Origin: Luscinia megarhynchos
Taxonomy: Eukaryota; Chordata; Aves; Passeriformes; Turdidae
Assembly (NCBI GenBank): GCA_034336665.1
Contig: JAPFBE010000013.1
Location: 17,525,056-17,589,055, forward strand
Direction: 5' to 3'
Length of the DNA stretch: 64,000 nt
In this document: piece after piece, positions 11,841-22,560 of the stretch
Position numbering within the stretch: position 1 is the first letter of the stretch
Layout of the letters: the number at the start of each line of letters is the position of its first letter
Notes under the pieces: generated by a model
The model's database searches: none
The model's input: the letters and a program-made list of their open reading frames with translations, nothing else
Told to the model about the DNA's origin: nothing
Position numbers and translations under genes: made by a program

Positions 11841-11960
11841 TCAGATACTTAATTAGGCCGATAATTATCCACATATTAGTGTGAACTTTTTGAAGTATAA
11901 CAGTAACTTGCTAAATGTGTAATTATTACTGCTGATAATTAGTAACGTTTTTTTATGTGC
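11841..11960. promoter_or_regulatory. AT-rich homeodomain-site cluster, possible conserved non-coding element
   Basis: Several TAAT/ATTA cores lie close together ('cttaattagg', 'ccgataattatcc', 'gtaattattactg', 'gataattag') with a unique, non-repetitive texture. Homeodomain enhancers often look like this. The call is inference from composition only. Confidence 0.2.
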
Positions 11961-14250
11961 ATCAGTGGCCCTGCAGAAAATACAATGTTTACAGTGCTGA
12001 ATGATGAAATTCAGAGGGATTTACATCTCACAAAAACTTGACCTTCCTCAGCTAGAATTTTCCATGTCTTGGATACCCAGTTATACTCTTCATTTCTAAG
12101 AAGCTGCAATTTTGAATTTCCTGCTATCTCAATAACTTTCTGTTGTTTTTGAAACAGGAAAATTGCATCCTTTGTGTCATTATTATGAAAACATTTAACT
12201 CTCCTTTGATGTAACAAGTTATGTCTGAAATCCTTGCTTTTCTTTCCTTTGGAAGTTCAAACAGCACAAATTTGATTCTACAGCTGAAATTCTCTGTGAG
12301 GAAGTATATCTTAGAAATCCAAGTTCCAGGCATATTTTCCATTTCACTTCAGAAATTTGAATGGCAAAACACTAAAGAAAACTTAAAGATTAAATATTAA
12401 TTCCTGCTGAATACTTTAGAAGAACTTCCCTAGCCTGACCTATTCATTTTATTACCATACAAGACTGTGTTACACCTAAACTTTTATGTCTGTGTGTGTC
12501 CATAATTATAGGAATGTACCCATTTATATATGCTCCCTATACATATAATTTATATGCCCATTAAGCACAGAACTGTATGTTTTAGAATACTGTGGCTGCA
12601 CTTACTTTTGCTTCATTCAGAAGTAAAACATTTCAGAAGCTGAGATACATCATGTAATCACAGCTATGGTCCTTTCGCCTGTGGCAGTCTTTAACAGGGT
12701 GATCATGCATTACTTCTCAAATAATACATCCATGTGCAGGTTTATATTTTGAGAGCTGCAGTATTTAAACCTAGAAAATTCTGCAGACTCTCCCCCAGGA
12801 GCTTATCTTACATGATTGGAGGTCAGTGAGAGCATTCTCACTGACAGCCTGCAGAACTCCACTCCTTAAGCTAGTCCATCTTCTGTGCAGAGGAAACTTT
12901 AAAGTGATGGTTTAAATACTGAATTGTCAAACTTTCCTTTCCTTATTTCACAGGTATAGTAGTATTTGCCTGAATTTTATTTTGAACCATTTATTCCTTT
13001 TTTTAGATAAAAATTGCTTATGAAAAATGTTTACTAGGACTGCTAATCAGTTCCTTTCTGATGATACAGAAGACTCCTATATCTACACATCTTTACTCAT
13101 AGTAAAGGGTCATAGTAAAAAAATTACTATCCAATTTATAGAGGAAGATAAAGTTTTTGATTTTTTTTTTAAACATACGTTTTCTAAGGACAATTTTGAT
13201 TTCAATTTTTTAAAAGTACAACTACAAAGTTGTTCTAAATAAAAATGATTTTATCAGGTTGATTTACCTTAGCCCGTAGTAGAAGTTCTAATTGAACTCT
13301 TTTATATACACAATTCTCTTTTCTGGGATTATCTTCACAGATGTAATCTTACTCAAATTGTCTTTTTGTATTGTCTTCCATTTCACCAGAGAGAACCTCT
13401 TGTGTGCCAAAACCTGAGTATCTAGCTAGAGAGGTCCCAGTATTTGAAGCTATCTAGATTCAAGTAATAATATGGACCCTTAGAAAAACACCAATTATAC
13501 ATTTTGGATAAAGCTTCAAATTTGGGTTGCTCGTTTGAATGAAATGTGAAGGACCTTAGAGGTGGCATCTAGATGCAGTTGTTCCCTAACCAAGTTGCAA
13601 AGTAGATGAAAGGAAATAAAACCAAGAGAATGATCAAGAAGAGCAATGAAAAGCTAAATAGTTCCTTGTTGTATCAGAATGGCAATAACTTTTGTCGCTT
13701 TGATTTGCAGCTTTGTAAATTGGGAATATCATGGCTGTTTCTGATGTTTGCACAGCACTTAACAGATAATTACAATTGTCTATGTGCTAAGTATTTCAGC
13801 CATACATGGTATTTTAATGGCAATACCCAGACGTGCATATCAAAGCAGTGTAAAGCCACAATTTTTTCATGCTTCATCTGGGCAAAGAAAGGATGTTTTT
13901 TCAAAGTTCCATAACCCATGGATTATTTTTTCTTTTCTCTTTCCTCTGCCCTGAATGGATGAACTTGGAAGAGCTGTCCCTGGAGCCATAATGTGATACT
14001 AAATACTGTATGTGACCATTGGGCTGTATTTCTGTGGTTTTTTTTTTAAATTTTGTTTTGTTTTGCTTTGCTTTTCTTTGCTTTTTTTCATAAAGGTGAC
14101 ACATACGAAAAGAGGTAGTGGAGCTTCATTTTAACTCTTTCAGCCTTGCCTGTCCTTTGGCTGCCCTGCTCCTCTGGAAGGCATTCTGCTTTAGGAGATT
14201 ATTGCCTGTGCAAGCTTGGCTGGAAGCAGAGTGCTCCATCACCACGCTGA
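11961..14250. other. Unique DNA, T-rich pentamer tract near the end
   Basis: No exon is supported. A plus-strand frame at 13606-13914 (102 codons) has no splice signals. A degenerate (TTTTG/TTTGC)n tract lies at about 14036-14088. Confidence 0.5.
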
Positions 14251-15160
14251 GCTCAAGTTAATATATGCTGCCTCTTAGTAAACCTTGCTAATTTGAGTTC
14301 AGCACTGTGCTAACTTTAATTAAATGGCTTCTAATTCTGAGCTGGTTCATACTCTGGCTCCTGTCCCCATTCATGGGAAGAGTCAAATTTGTCTGCCCAT
14401 GGTGATATGACAAATCCCCACAGTTATTACAGAATCCTTTACCGAGTTGGTTCAGCTTGGCACTGTGACTATAGTGGCCTGGCTTACTAGGATCAGTGTG
14501 ACTGTTTACTTTCCATCAGATGTTTAGGAACTCAGGAAATGTACATTAAAGTAGCTCATCCTTTATTCAGAAACATAAAGGAAAATATTGTGTCTTTTCT
14601 GCTTTTTACCTTCAGAAGTTGCCAAAACAGCAACACAAACTTTCTGATTAAATAATATAAACATAGGAGAAGAACACCCAACAGTGTCATAAAGTTAATA
14701 AGAATTCATTTTTATTTGGACTGGAAATAATGTAATTTTCCTGTTTTTCCCCTTTCAATTATAATTTCTGTTTTGAAATAATGATGAGAGCAATTGACAT
14801 CTGCCAAAAACAAATGATGCGCCAGTTTATCATAAATTTCTTGTCAAGTCTAGGCAAGTGTAAAAATGCTAAATGTAACATTAATTGATCATTTTAACAC
14901 TAGAAATGCTAAATTGCTCCATACAATAAAAATTCTCATTTTTGGCATGTTAGAGTATCCTTTTCTAGGGCAACTCCTTTACCACTGTTCAATGACCATG
15001 CAATGCAAATTAATTTCATATTCTTTCTCCATCATTGCAAATTATTTTAATTGCTCCTGCAACAGGAAGTGGCACAATCACCAGAGGTTAACAGATCATT
15101 TGGGAATGTTTATTCTGCCAGTTTATCCATTCTTGAAATATCAACCTTAAATTATTTTAT
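14251..15160. promoter_or_regulatory. AT-rich stretch with POU octamers, possible conserved non-coding elements
   Basis: A perfect octamer ATGCAAAT at 15003-15010 runs directly into TAATTT, a POU plus homeodomain layout, and a second near-octamer ATTGCAAAT follows at 15034-15042. Near 14256-14345, 'ctaatttgagttcagc' and 'aactttaattaaatggc' have a similar look. The sequence is unique and free of repeats. Function is inferred from sites only. Confidence 0.25.
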
Positions 15161-18100
15161 TTGTTGTTACAAATATATATAAAAGAGTTGTAGTTTAAGT
15201 GAGTGTTTTCTAGGAGAACCTGTGACCTCAGGGTTCATGAGTTAATACATTTGTTCTGGCTACTAAATCTTAACTGAATGTTAATGCAACCTTTCAAATA
15301 CTATAATCTGAAGGCTTTTGTAAAAACAATATTTTTGTGTTGTACCACGGGACTGCAGTTATAAAATGAGGAAAACATAATGTGCTCAAAATATTGAAGT
15401 TCTTGGCCTCCTGCTGAGCATTTGATATTGAAATATACTTAGTTATAGACTTGGAAATTGATGCCCCTTTTCATTCTGGGTTGAATTTGCACCTTTGCTA
15501 CAGTAATTTCCCTTTGCATCTCTGCACATAATTATTGTGAGACTGATTCAACAGGGCAACAATAAGGACAGACAGAGTTCTGCCTGAACATCAGACAGTG
15601 TTATTTTAATGCAACTTGAAATTTTGAAGGACTAAAACAATAAACACTGCAAAATGCCCAAACCAGGACTTCAGGCAGTCATTTTTTTTTCAGTCCTTTA
15701 TTACCCTTGCAGTACTTGGAGCTGTATTTCTGTAAAGTGAGGTGTAAGTGTAAGAGACAGCAAACTTGTGGCCTCTGTGATCACTCCTGCAGCAGAGTAA
15801 GGAATCCTGCATTCAGCATCCGTCACCTGCAGCCTCCAGGCACTTAACTGCTGATATGGACACCTGAAAAATGAAATGCAGCAAGGGTGTAGGAAAGACT
15901 TATATCTTCCTAATCCTAAACTCAGTATCAGTTTCTCCTTCTGTATTCACTCTGCTGAGGACTCTTAATTAACTCCCAAGGCAAATGGACTCAGGAAGGT
16001 GACTGGCTCTTTTCATTCTATGCTGAATCATCACTGTCATAAGCAGCTACAATCTTTTGCTCCGTGAATGTGAGTATATTTTTAATGTTCATGCCAGTGC
16101 TGAAGTGCCCTCAAAACATTATTATATTGCATTGGGATAATGAGCATCTCAAGGAGACATTCACAAGCTGAGCAGACCCTTAGGCCCTTGCAAAGTGTTG
16201 CAGTATGAGCACTTTGAGGACGCTCCGTTTTAGCAACACTCTGAAATTTGGGAGGGTGGTGCTGCTCGCCCAGAAGGCATTTCATTGTTGTGGCTTTCTC
16301 AGTTTGCATAGGCTGTGCCCACAGGACAGTCAGACCCCAGGCATAGCCCTGCTGAGAGATCCATTGGAGTCAGGCAAGTTCTTTCAATCAAGTTAAGAGC
16401 AGTGCATTTCTCATTCATGAAATTTTGGCCATTTTGAAGCCAATAGGTGTCCTGCTGTCATCTTGCAGTGTGAAAGGTGTTTAAGCTCTGAATCTGCAAT
16501 AACCTAAGTGGTTGAATCAGAAAGAAACCTGTCAAATTACTATTCCACAGAGATTGGTGGTCATATGGGATTAGTCTGGGGTTTTTTTGGGAGGGAGATT
16601 TTCCAAAATACTTAGAAAGTTACCCCTATTTCAGCTGAATCTAGCTACTGAATTTCTTCTTTGTGTAACAGCAGATCTCTCCCAGTGTCCTTATAACAGT
16701 TCATTTAATACAAGAACAAGAAAAGTCTACACAGAGGTCCAGGTCCAGCTACCTGGGCATTGTCAATCCATTGACATCAAGATCTGCTGAAAAATCAAAC
16801 CATGCACAGAGAGGTCTTCAAACTTGATGTATAATGAACCTTAAAAATTTTTTTAAAAGTCTGCCAACTCAAATCCTCCTGCTGCAAACTGACATCAGTA
16901 AACTGACATACCAGCACTGATGTTGCCAGACTTTAATCAGTCACCAACCTGATTATCTCATGCATTGGCCTACTGATGCCAGGGACATAAAATGAAATTC
17001 CACAATGAAGTTTTACAGTGTAGTGAAACCAGAGCCTTTCCAATTCCCATTAGACTGCTTTCTTGGGACACATCACTTTGTAAAATTTAACTTTGGTTTT
17101 ATGACTTGGCTCACTGAGGGGGCAGAGAGGCCAATGTGCTGATGATGGATTTTTATACGAGGTCAGTATCACTTAAGGTTATTGTTAACTTTCTCTCTCC
17201 CATCACTTTAGACATTCAGGTTTCCTACAAATATTTCTCTGTGATACAACTTCTTCAGATATTAACAGTCCCGATGATATTACACAAAACATGTTTCCAA
17301 TTTCTTTTTCCTTAGCTTCAGAAATGTTGTAATTAACTTTCTATGGAAAAATACTAGAGGCTACATTCATTTCAGGTGTTTGTCCAGCACCAACAGCTGT
17401 GATGTGTTGTGGTGGAGAGACTGGGCTGTTCCACTCGTGGCTGGCCTTCACTTGGTCCCCTGACTCATAAGGAGCTTTTGGTATGGTTGTTTTCAAATTG
17501 CAGTCCTCTTCTTTTCCTTCTTTTCCCAATGCAATTTCTGTACACTCGCCTATTGATTTGCTTCTCTTCGATACATTTCCTTCTGCATGAACATAGGGGT
17601 TTATATTCCTGCAGTATTTTCCCTGACTTGGCATTGCTGTCTTCACTGCCCTTCACTTTGTTGAACCCATTTACAATTCTCTGTAAGGAGTGAGAGAGAA
17701 ATAGCATCCTTCAGTGCCCTATTTGCTCATCTCATTGCACAGGTGTAAAAGACAAGATATGAGATTGTCAGGAATTTGGTCTGGCTCAAGCTACTCTGGC
17801 ATTGAGTTATGTTTGCAATTTGAGGTTTAAAAAACACGGAAACCATCAATTTTCATGTTATGCAGTTGTGCAATGATATGGAATAGCATAAAATCTTACT
17901 TTGATCCACAGTCACGACTTATTTCTGTGCTGTAGCAAACTCTGAGCAAACGTGAAATTAATTGCAAATTTGTAAGCCCTGAACTGGGCAGTATATGGTC
18001 TTTGAGATACCAAGTTTTGTTACAAACAACCCATGCTACCCTGTACATATTCTTTTGCTTGCAAACAATTCAGCCTCCTGTAGGTTCCCAGGCATAGATT

Positions 18101-18402
18101 AGTATGAAAATGTTGGTATGAAAATGTTTTCATCTCAGCTGGTCGTTCTTCCCTCATTACAAGGGCATTCTTTTGCTCCCCTACCAATTTCTGAGCTGTG
18201 CAAACCACAACCTGATAGAAAAGTGGGAGCCACCTAAACTGTGATGGTTTAGAAACTGGGGTCACCCAGGAACTGCTTTGGGAGCACCTGAGGTTTGTGA
18301 GGACATGGGGGATTGGAACCTGAGAGAGAAGAAATGGACAGCTGAGGAAGACAATCACCACAAATTTTTGCTTAGTACATCTTACCTGTGCTATCAGATC
18401 CC
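15161..18402. other. Unique DNA, no gene supported
   Basis: Mixed AT-rich sequence. Overlapping frames on both strands around 17341-17707 (94-101 codons) compete with each other and have no splice context. A 28-base area at 18101-18128 contains a tandem duplication of 'tatgaaaatgtt'. Confidence 0.5.
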
Positions 18403-18790
18403 TACATGTATACGTATACAAATACACAGAAAAATCTCTAGAAATCCACACAAAGAAATACAAAAATCCCCGCAGAAATTGCACGAGAAATGGCCAGAAA
18501 AAGTCCTAAAATCTGCACTAAAAAGCCAAAAATGTCCCCAAAATCCAGTGAGATTCCAGGGAAAAAATCTGGGAAAATGAGCAGGCAAAATATCCGGAGG
18601 AAATGTGACTTAAAATGGCCCAAAAACCTCTAAAATCATCAAAAAATGACCCTCAAACTCCTAAAATCTGCAGTAAAACACCTAAAATCTGAGAAAGTTC
18701 CAAGAATTGCTGGGAAAATAATCAGGAAAAGTCCAGGAAAAATTCAGGATAAAGACCCACAAAAAAGCCTATGTGAATACATGTATATGT
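18403..18790 (+). repeat. Phased A-tract array, degenerate tandem repeat bounded by direct repeats
   Basis: For about 360 bases the plus strand carries runs of 3-6 A every 9-13 bases with few T. The unit is a degenerate 'cctaaaatctg' or 'ggaaaa' type word; 'cctaaaatctg' itself recurs at about 18505, 18662 and 18680. Both ends carry TACATGTATA (18403-18412 and 18779-18788), and the left copy continues into a 14-bp perfect palindrome TGTATACGTATACA (18407-18420). A-tracts spaced near the helical repeat are known to bend DNA. Open frames on the minus strand here, rich in Phe and Leu, are translations of the T-tracts. Confidence 0.65.
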
Positions 18791-19060
18791 GTATATTTTG
18801 AGCTCATTTGTAATTTTGAATTCATAAGGTATTCTGTCCATTTACCCAAGCTTCTGTTCACAAATCCAGTGCATCTCAAAGTCTTGGTTTGATGCTGGTT
18901 TATTAGTAAAGTTTTTCCACTGAATAAAAAGCCTTGAGATCTTTGCTCTCAGACTAAGCTTGCACAGTGACCTGAGTGACACACAATGTTTTGCCCTGGT
19001 TTGAAGTTTGTCTTTGGAGACACACTCAGACCTGGCTGCAATGGAGTTCATGACTTCATG
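18791..19060. other. Spacer between A-tract array and CR1
   Basis: About 270 bases of unique DNA with nothing recognised. Confidence 0.5.
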
Positions 19061-19500
19061 TAATGGTTGTGGTTGGAAGGGGCTCCTGGAGCTCCTCTGC
19101 TTCAACCTCCCTGCTCAACCAGAGCCATCCAGAGGCTGCTGCCCAGGACTGTGTTTCCCTTCCAAGGAGGGAGACTCCACCACCTCCCTGAGTGACCTGT
19201 GCCCAGTCACCCTCTCAGGAAAGAAAAGTACTCCCTGATGTTCAGAGAGAACCTCAAGTGTTTCCATTTGTGCCCATCTTCTCTTGTCCTGTCTCTGGGC
19301 ACCACAGAGCAGATCCTGGCTCTGGCCTTTTTGTATACCTCCTTTCAGGTATTGGTAGATGTTGATGAAATTCCCCTGACCCTTCTCTTTTCAGGGCTAG
19401 ACAGTCCCAGTTCTCTCAACCTTTCCTCATAGCCGAGGTGCTCCAGTCCCTTAATCCTCTTTATGGCACTTTGCTGGACTGTCTCCAGTAGCTTCAAACT
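19061..19500 (-). mobile_element. CR1 LINE 3' fragment, minus orientation, about 440 bp
   Basis: Read on the plus strand it starts at 'ggttgtggttggaagggg' and follows the reversed CR1 3' region: 'cttcaacctccctgctcaac', 'cctccctgagtgacctgtgc', 'ctgatgttcagagagaacct', 'ttctcttgtcctgtctctgg', 'agtcccagttctctcaacct', 'tttcctcatagccgaggtgc' and 'tccagtcccttaatcctctt'. It is the longest CR1 piece in the window. It lacks a clear terminal octamer and has many substitutions, so it is an older copy. Confidence 0.9.
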
Positions 19501-21960
19501 CACAGTCACCTATACATTTTTAGGGTAGAATTTAGCCCTGTGGCTTTTTTGTTTATTTATTTGTTTTAATAATTCAGGCTATTTCAGGAACACTTAAAGT
19601 GGAAAATAATGAGAAAATAAGAATATTTAATTTACTTTCAATTTCTTTTTTCCTGCTAGATCTGCTTGAGAGGCTGTGGTCTTTAAGAAATGAACAAAGG
19701 AACAACTTACATGGGAGATTAATGAGTGTGAGGGACTTGGGTAATATGGTGGTAAGTACAATAGAAATGTTATAAATACCTAAAAAATCAGCACAGAGAA
19801 GTGTGGGAAAAGCTCCAAATGGTTGTCACTGTTGTAAAGATGGAAACTAAAACCCTTAATGGGCAAAACCTCTGCCTGTTGTTGGTAAGAAGCACTAAAA
19901 GTAGCCATTCTTAGGAGCACTTGTGGTTGACTAGCACTTGCTATGCTGCAGGAGAGGAGCAGTAGTCCTGAGGAAGAGGTTTTTCTTTGTCATATCAGCA
20001 GTTTTAAGCAGAGCACAGATGCTTTATGCTTCCAGGCTTGGTTACATGCACTGAGCACAGTGCAGAGGACTTTTTAAAAAGTAAGAGATGTGCTGGGAGT
20101 GAATAATATGACTAGTGAAATGTTGCTTCTTTCATTTGCGTAAAAGGGTCAATTTTTGACTTTTGCATTTTTTCAATCAAGATAGGTGCAAAGTCACCTT
20201 TTTTCCCAGAAGTCAAGCAGGCCAGAGTGTACAATAGCAATTAAGTATTGAGTGTGCATATGACTAATTAATTAGTGCCATGGGGAAACATATGTTTTGG
20301 CTTCTTCCTGGAGCCAATTACCACATGCCTGTGTTCTAAGGCAGAATGAGAAGCAGCCCCATGCTGAAATAGGAGCGAGTTGCAAAACAACACGACAAAG
20401 AAGGAAGGAAGTATGTGCTGACCAAGCCAATGGGTACAGCTACAACAAAGGGAAAAAGTATCTAGGAAACTTCTGCACTAAAAAAAAGCTCAAGCTGCCT
20501 TCAAGGGACAGCTTCAGATCATAGGTGCATAGCTTTTTAATTAATGTACAATGCTTAAACATATTCAGCCCATGGTGGAAACAATATATATATCGTTGGA
20601 ATGGAGATAAGTTTTAATATTTCTATTTTTGCTTTTTTTGAGTTCCTATTCCTGTATTCATAGTGTCATTTTAATTCACTCCATGCTCAGTCCTGAACTC
20701 TGCTTTACATGGTTGCCTTTGCAGCCTCAAAACATCTCCTTCCTCCTGAGAAGGAATCCAAGGAAAACTGAGCAAATGTTTTATTCAGCTTCAGAATTAA
20801 TGGGCTTTTGGCAGTATTTTTGGCTTTTAAAAAGTCAGTAAGGATACAAGTTTAGGCTCACCAGCTGATCCAGTGGTTGGGGTTTACTCTCTCCTGCACT
20901 TTCCCAAAGACAGCAGAGATTTCCCAATTCCTCCTCACTTTTAGAGGGTGCAGAGGTGGCCCCTTCACCAGTCTTTATTCTGCTGGTATTTAGTTATCCT
21001 TGGAATCTTGTCTCCTTGAAAGATGCTCCTTAAAAAAGAAGCAGTCAGTTATATGGTCAGGTCACAGTTCTAAGTCTTGGTTACATTTGCCATGTAAATT
21101 ATTTTTCAAGCAGGATTAAAAAAAGCATGCTCTCAGTCATTGAGAATGTGGCCAGTTCAGCTGGAGCTTGGTAACCAAATGCTGACACTTTGTGCCATAA
21201 TCATTGAATATTTGCACAAGCTGGGATTATGTCAGTAACAATGGCACAAATTTGTAAGTTAAATACAGGAATGTCTCCTAGCAAATGACAGTGACAGGTA
21301 ATGCCTTCTAGCTCTGTGATTTGCTTCACACTTAGGTACTGTCTTACCCAACTCCTGACATGAAGATGTGGAAAGTGTAAATATTTTTGAAATAAATAAA
21401 TCTCTTCAGAATTCTTTATGCTTCCATTTCCACCTGCATGAAGACACCTCACCAAAGACATTGCTACTCTATGATACTTCTTTCAGACCTAACTGAACAG
21501 GATTTAAAAGAACTTTAGCATGGCTTTATGGCAAGAATATTCATGAATACAGATCTATGGTTTGCTCACACCTAGCATAATACAGGTACACATTTTTCCT
21601 GTGCATTCATTCATGGAAAATGTAACAAAGATGAAAATCCCATATAGAATCATGGTTTTTATATTTGACCATCTGTGCTTCTTGCTGCCAAGAAAATGTC
21701 CTTTGCCTTTGTTCCTGTCATTTTATTGACACTCTTGGCAGGTGGGGCTTTTATGACCATTTTATTATTTTACCTACTTTTAGTCCTTGTCTCCCCTCTT
21801 TGGGCCCTCTTAGATAGAAGTATTTAAAGAATATGCCCCCTTATTTCCTGCTGCTTTTTTGCAGTAGAGCATTCTGCTCACTCATTTTGTTTCTCATCAT
21901 GACAGATGCCGTCCCCTCTGGCTTTTCTGCTTCCACCTTGTGGCTAAGATTGCTGCTTTA
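19501..21960. other. Unique DNA with a homeodomain-type palindrome
   Basis: No gene is supported. The frames at 20297-20524 and 20629-20841 have no splice support. The one notable site is the TAAT palindrome listed separately at 20263-20276. Confidence 0.5.
20263..20276. promoter_or_regulatory. Perfect 14-bp palindrome ACTAATTAATTAGT (paired homeodomain site)
   Basis: Two inverted TAATTA cores overlap in a perfect palindrome. Dimeric paired-type homeodomain proteins are known to bind palindromic TAAT sites with short spacing. Occupancy is not known. Confidence 0.3.
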
Positions 21961-22560
21961 ATCTAGAGCACTCCTCATCTCTCCCTCACCTCCTGTGCGT
22001 TGGCTTTGGGAATCTTTATCCAGCAGCCAGCCTGCTGAAGCTGTGGATCTCCAGGGATCACCCCTTGCATTAGCAGACATCTCCATGTTTGCTCATGGCA
22101 GCTTGCTGGTTTCAGCCAGAATGTGGCTCTGATCTCCCTGCCAAAAAGGGTGGCAACAGTCACAGCTGAAAGAAGCTGAAACAAGGAAAGAAGGACTGGC
22201 CACCAATGTCTGGAATTGACCCTTGCTTCTGTTTCTGGGCCTGTGGAGGGTCCTTCTGTGTTTTTATGAGCACATCCCTCCTGGATAACCCAGAGGAAGC
22301 CCAGCTCAGGCAGTGACCAGTTGTTCCCAGCAAAGATACTCATCATCCTGCTGGTGGGGACCTCTCTTCTCCAAAGGAGGGCTCTCTGGCATGTCACTCT
22401 GATTGCCACACTGCCCTTCCAAGGACAGACAAGGATGCCTGGTGGAGCCTGAGGGCTGGCTCTGCTGGTGCCCTGCCAGGGCTTAGCCCAGGCATGCTGC
22501 TGGGCAGAGATGAGCCTGACCAGGCTGCACTGGGTAGGGCCAGTGCTCACCTGGAAACCT
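21961..22560 (-). other. GC-rich patch with a 191-codon minus-strand frame, no known protein
   Basis: A frame stays open from 22550 down to 21975 inside a patch clearly richer in G+C than its surroundings. I recognise no domain in the product. It has Trp/Cys-rich parts and one moderately hydrophobic stretch (LLSLFQLLSAVTVATLF). High G+C lowers stop codon frequency, which may explain the length. The patch may be a non-coding RNA exon, an old mobile element or unique DNA. Confidence 0.2.

Noticed and set aside
18020..18484. 154-codon minus-strand frame
   Set aside because: It runs from unique DNA into the phased A-tract array; no domain, no splice context, and the hydrophobic part is encoded by T-tracts.
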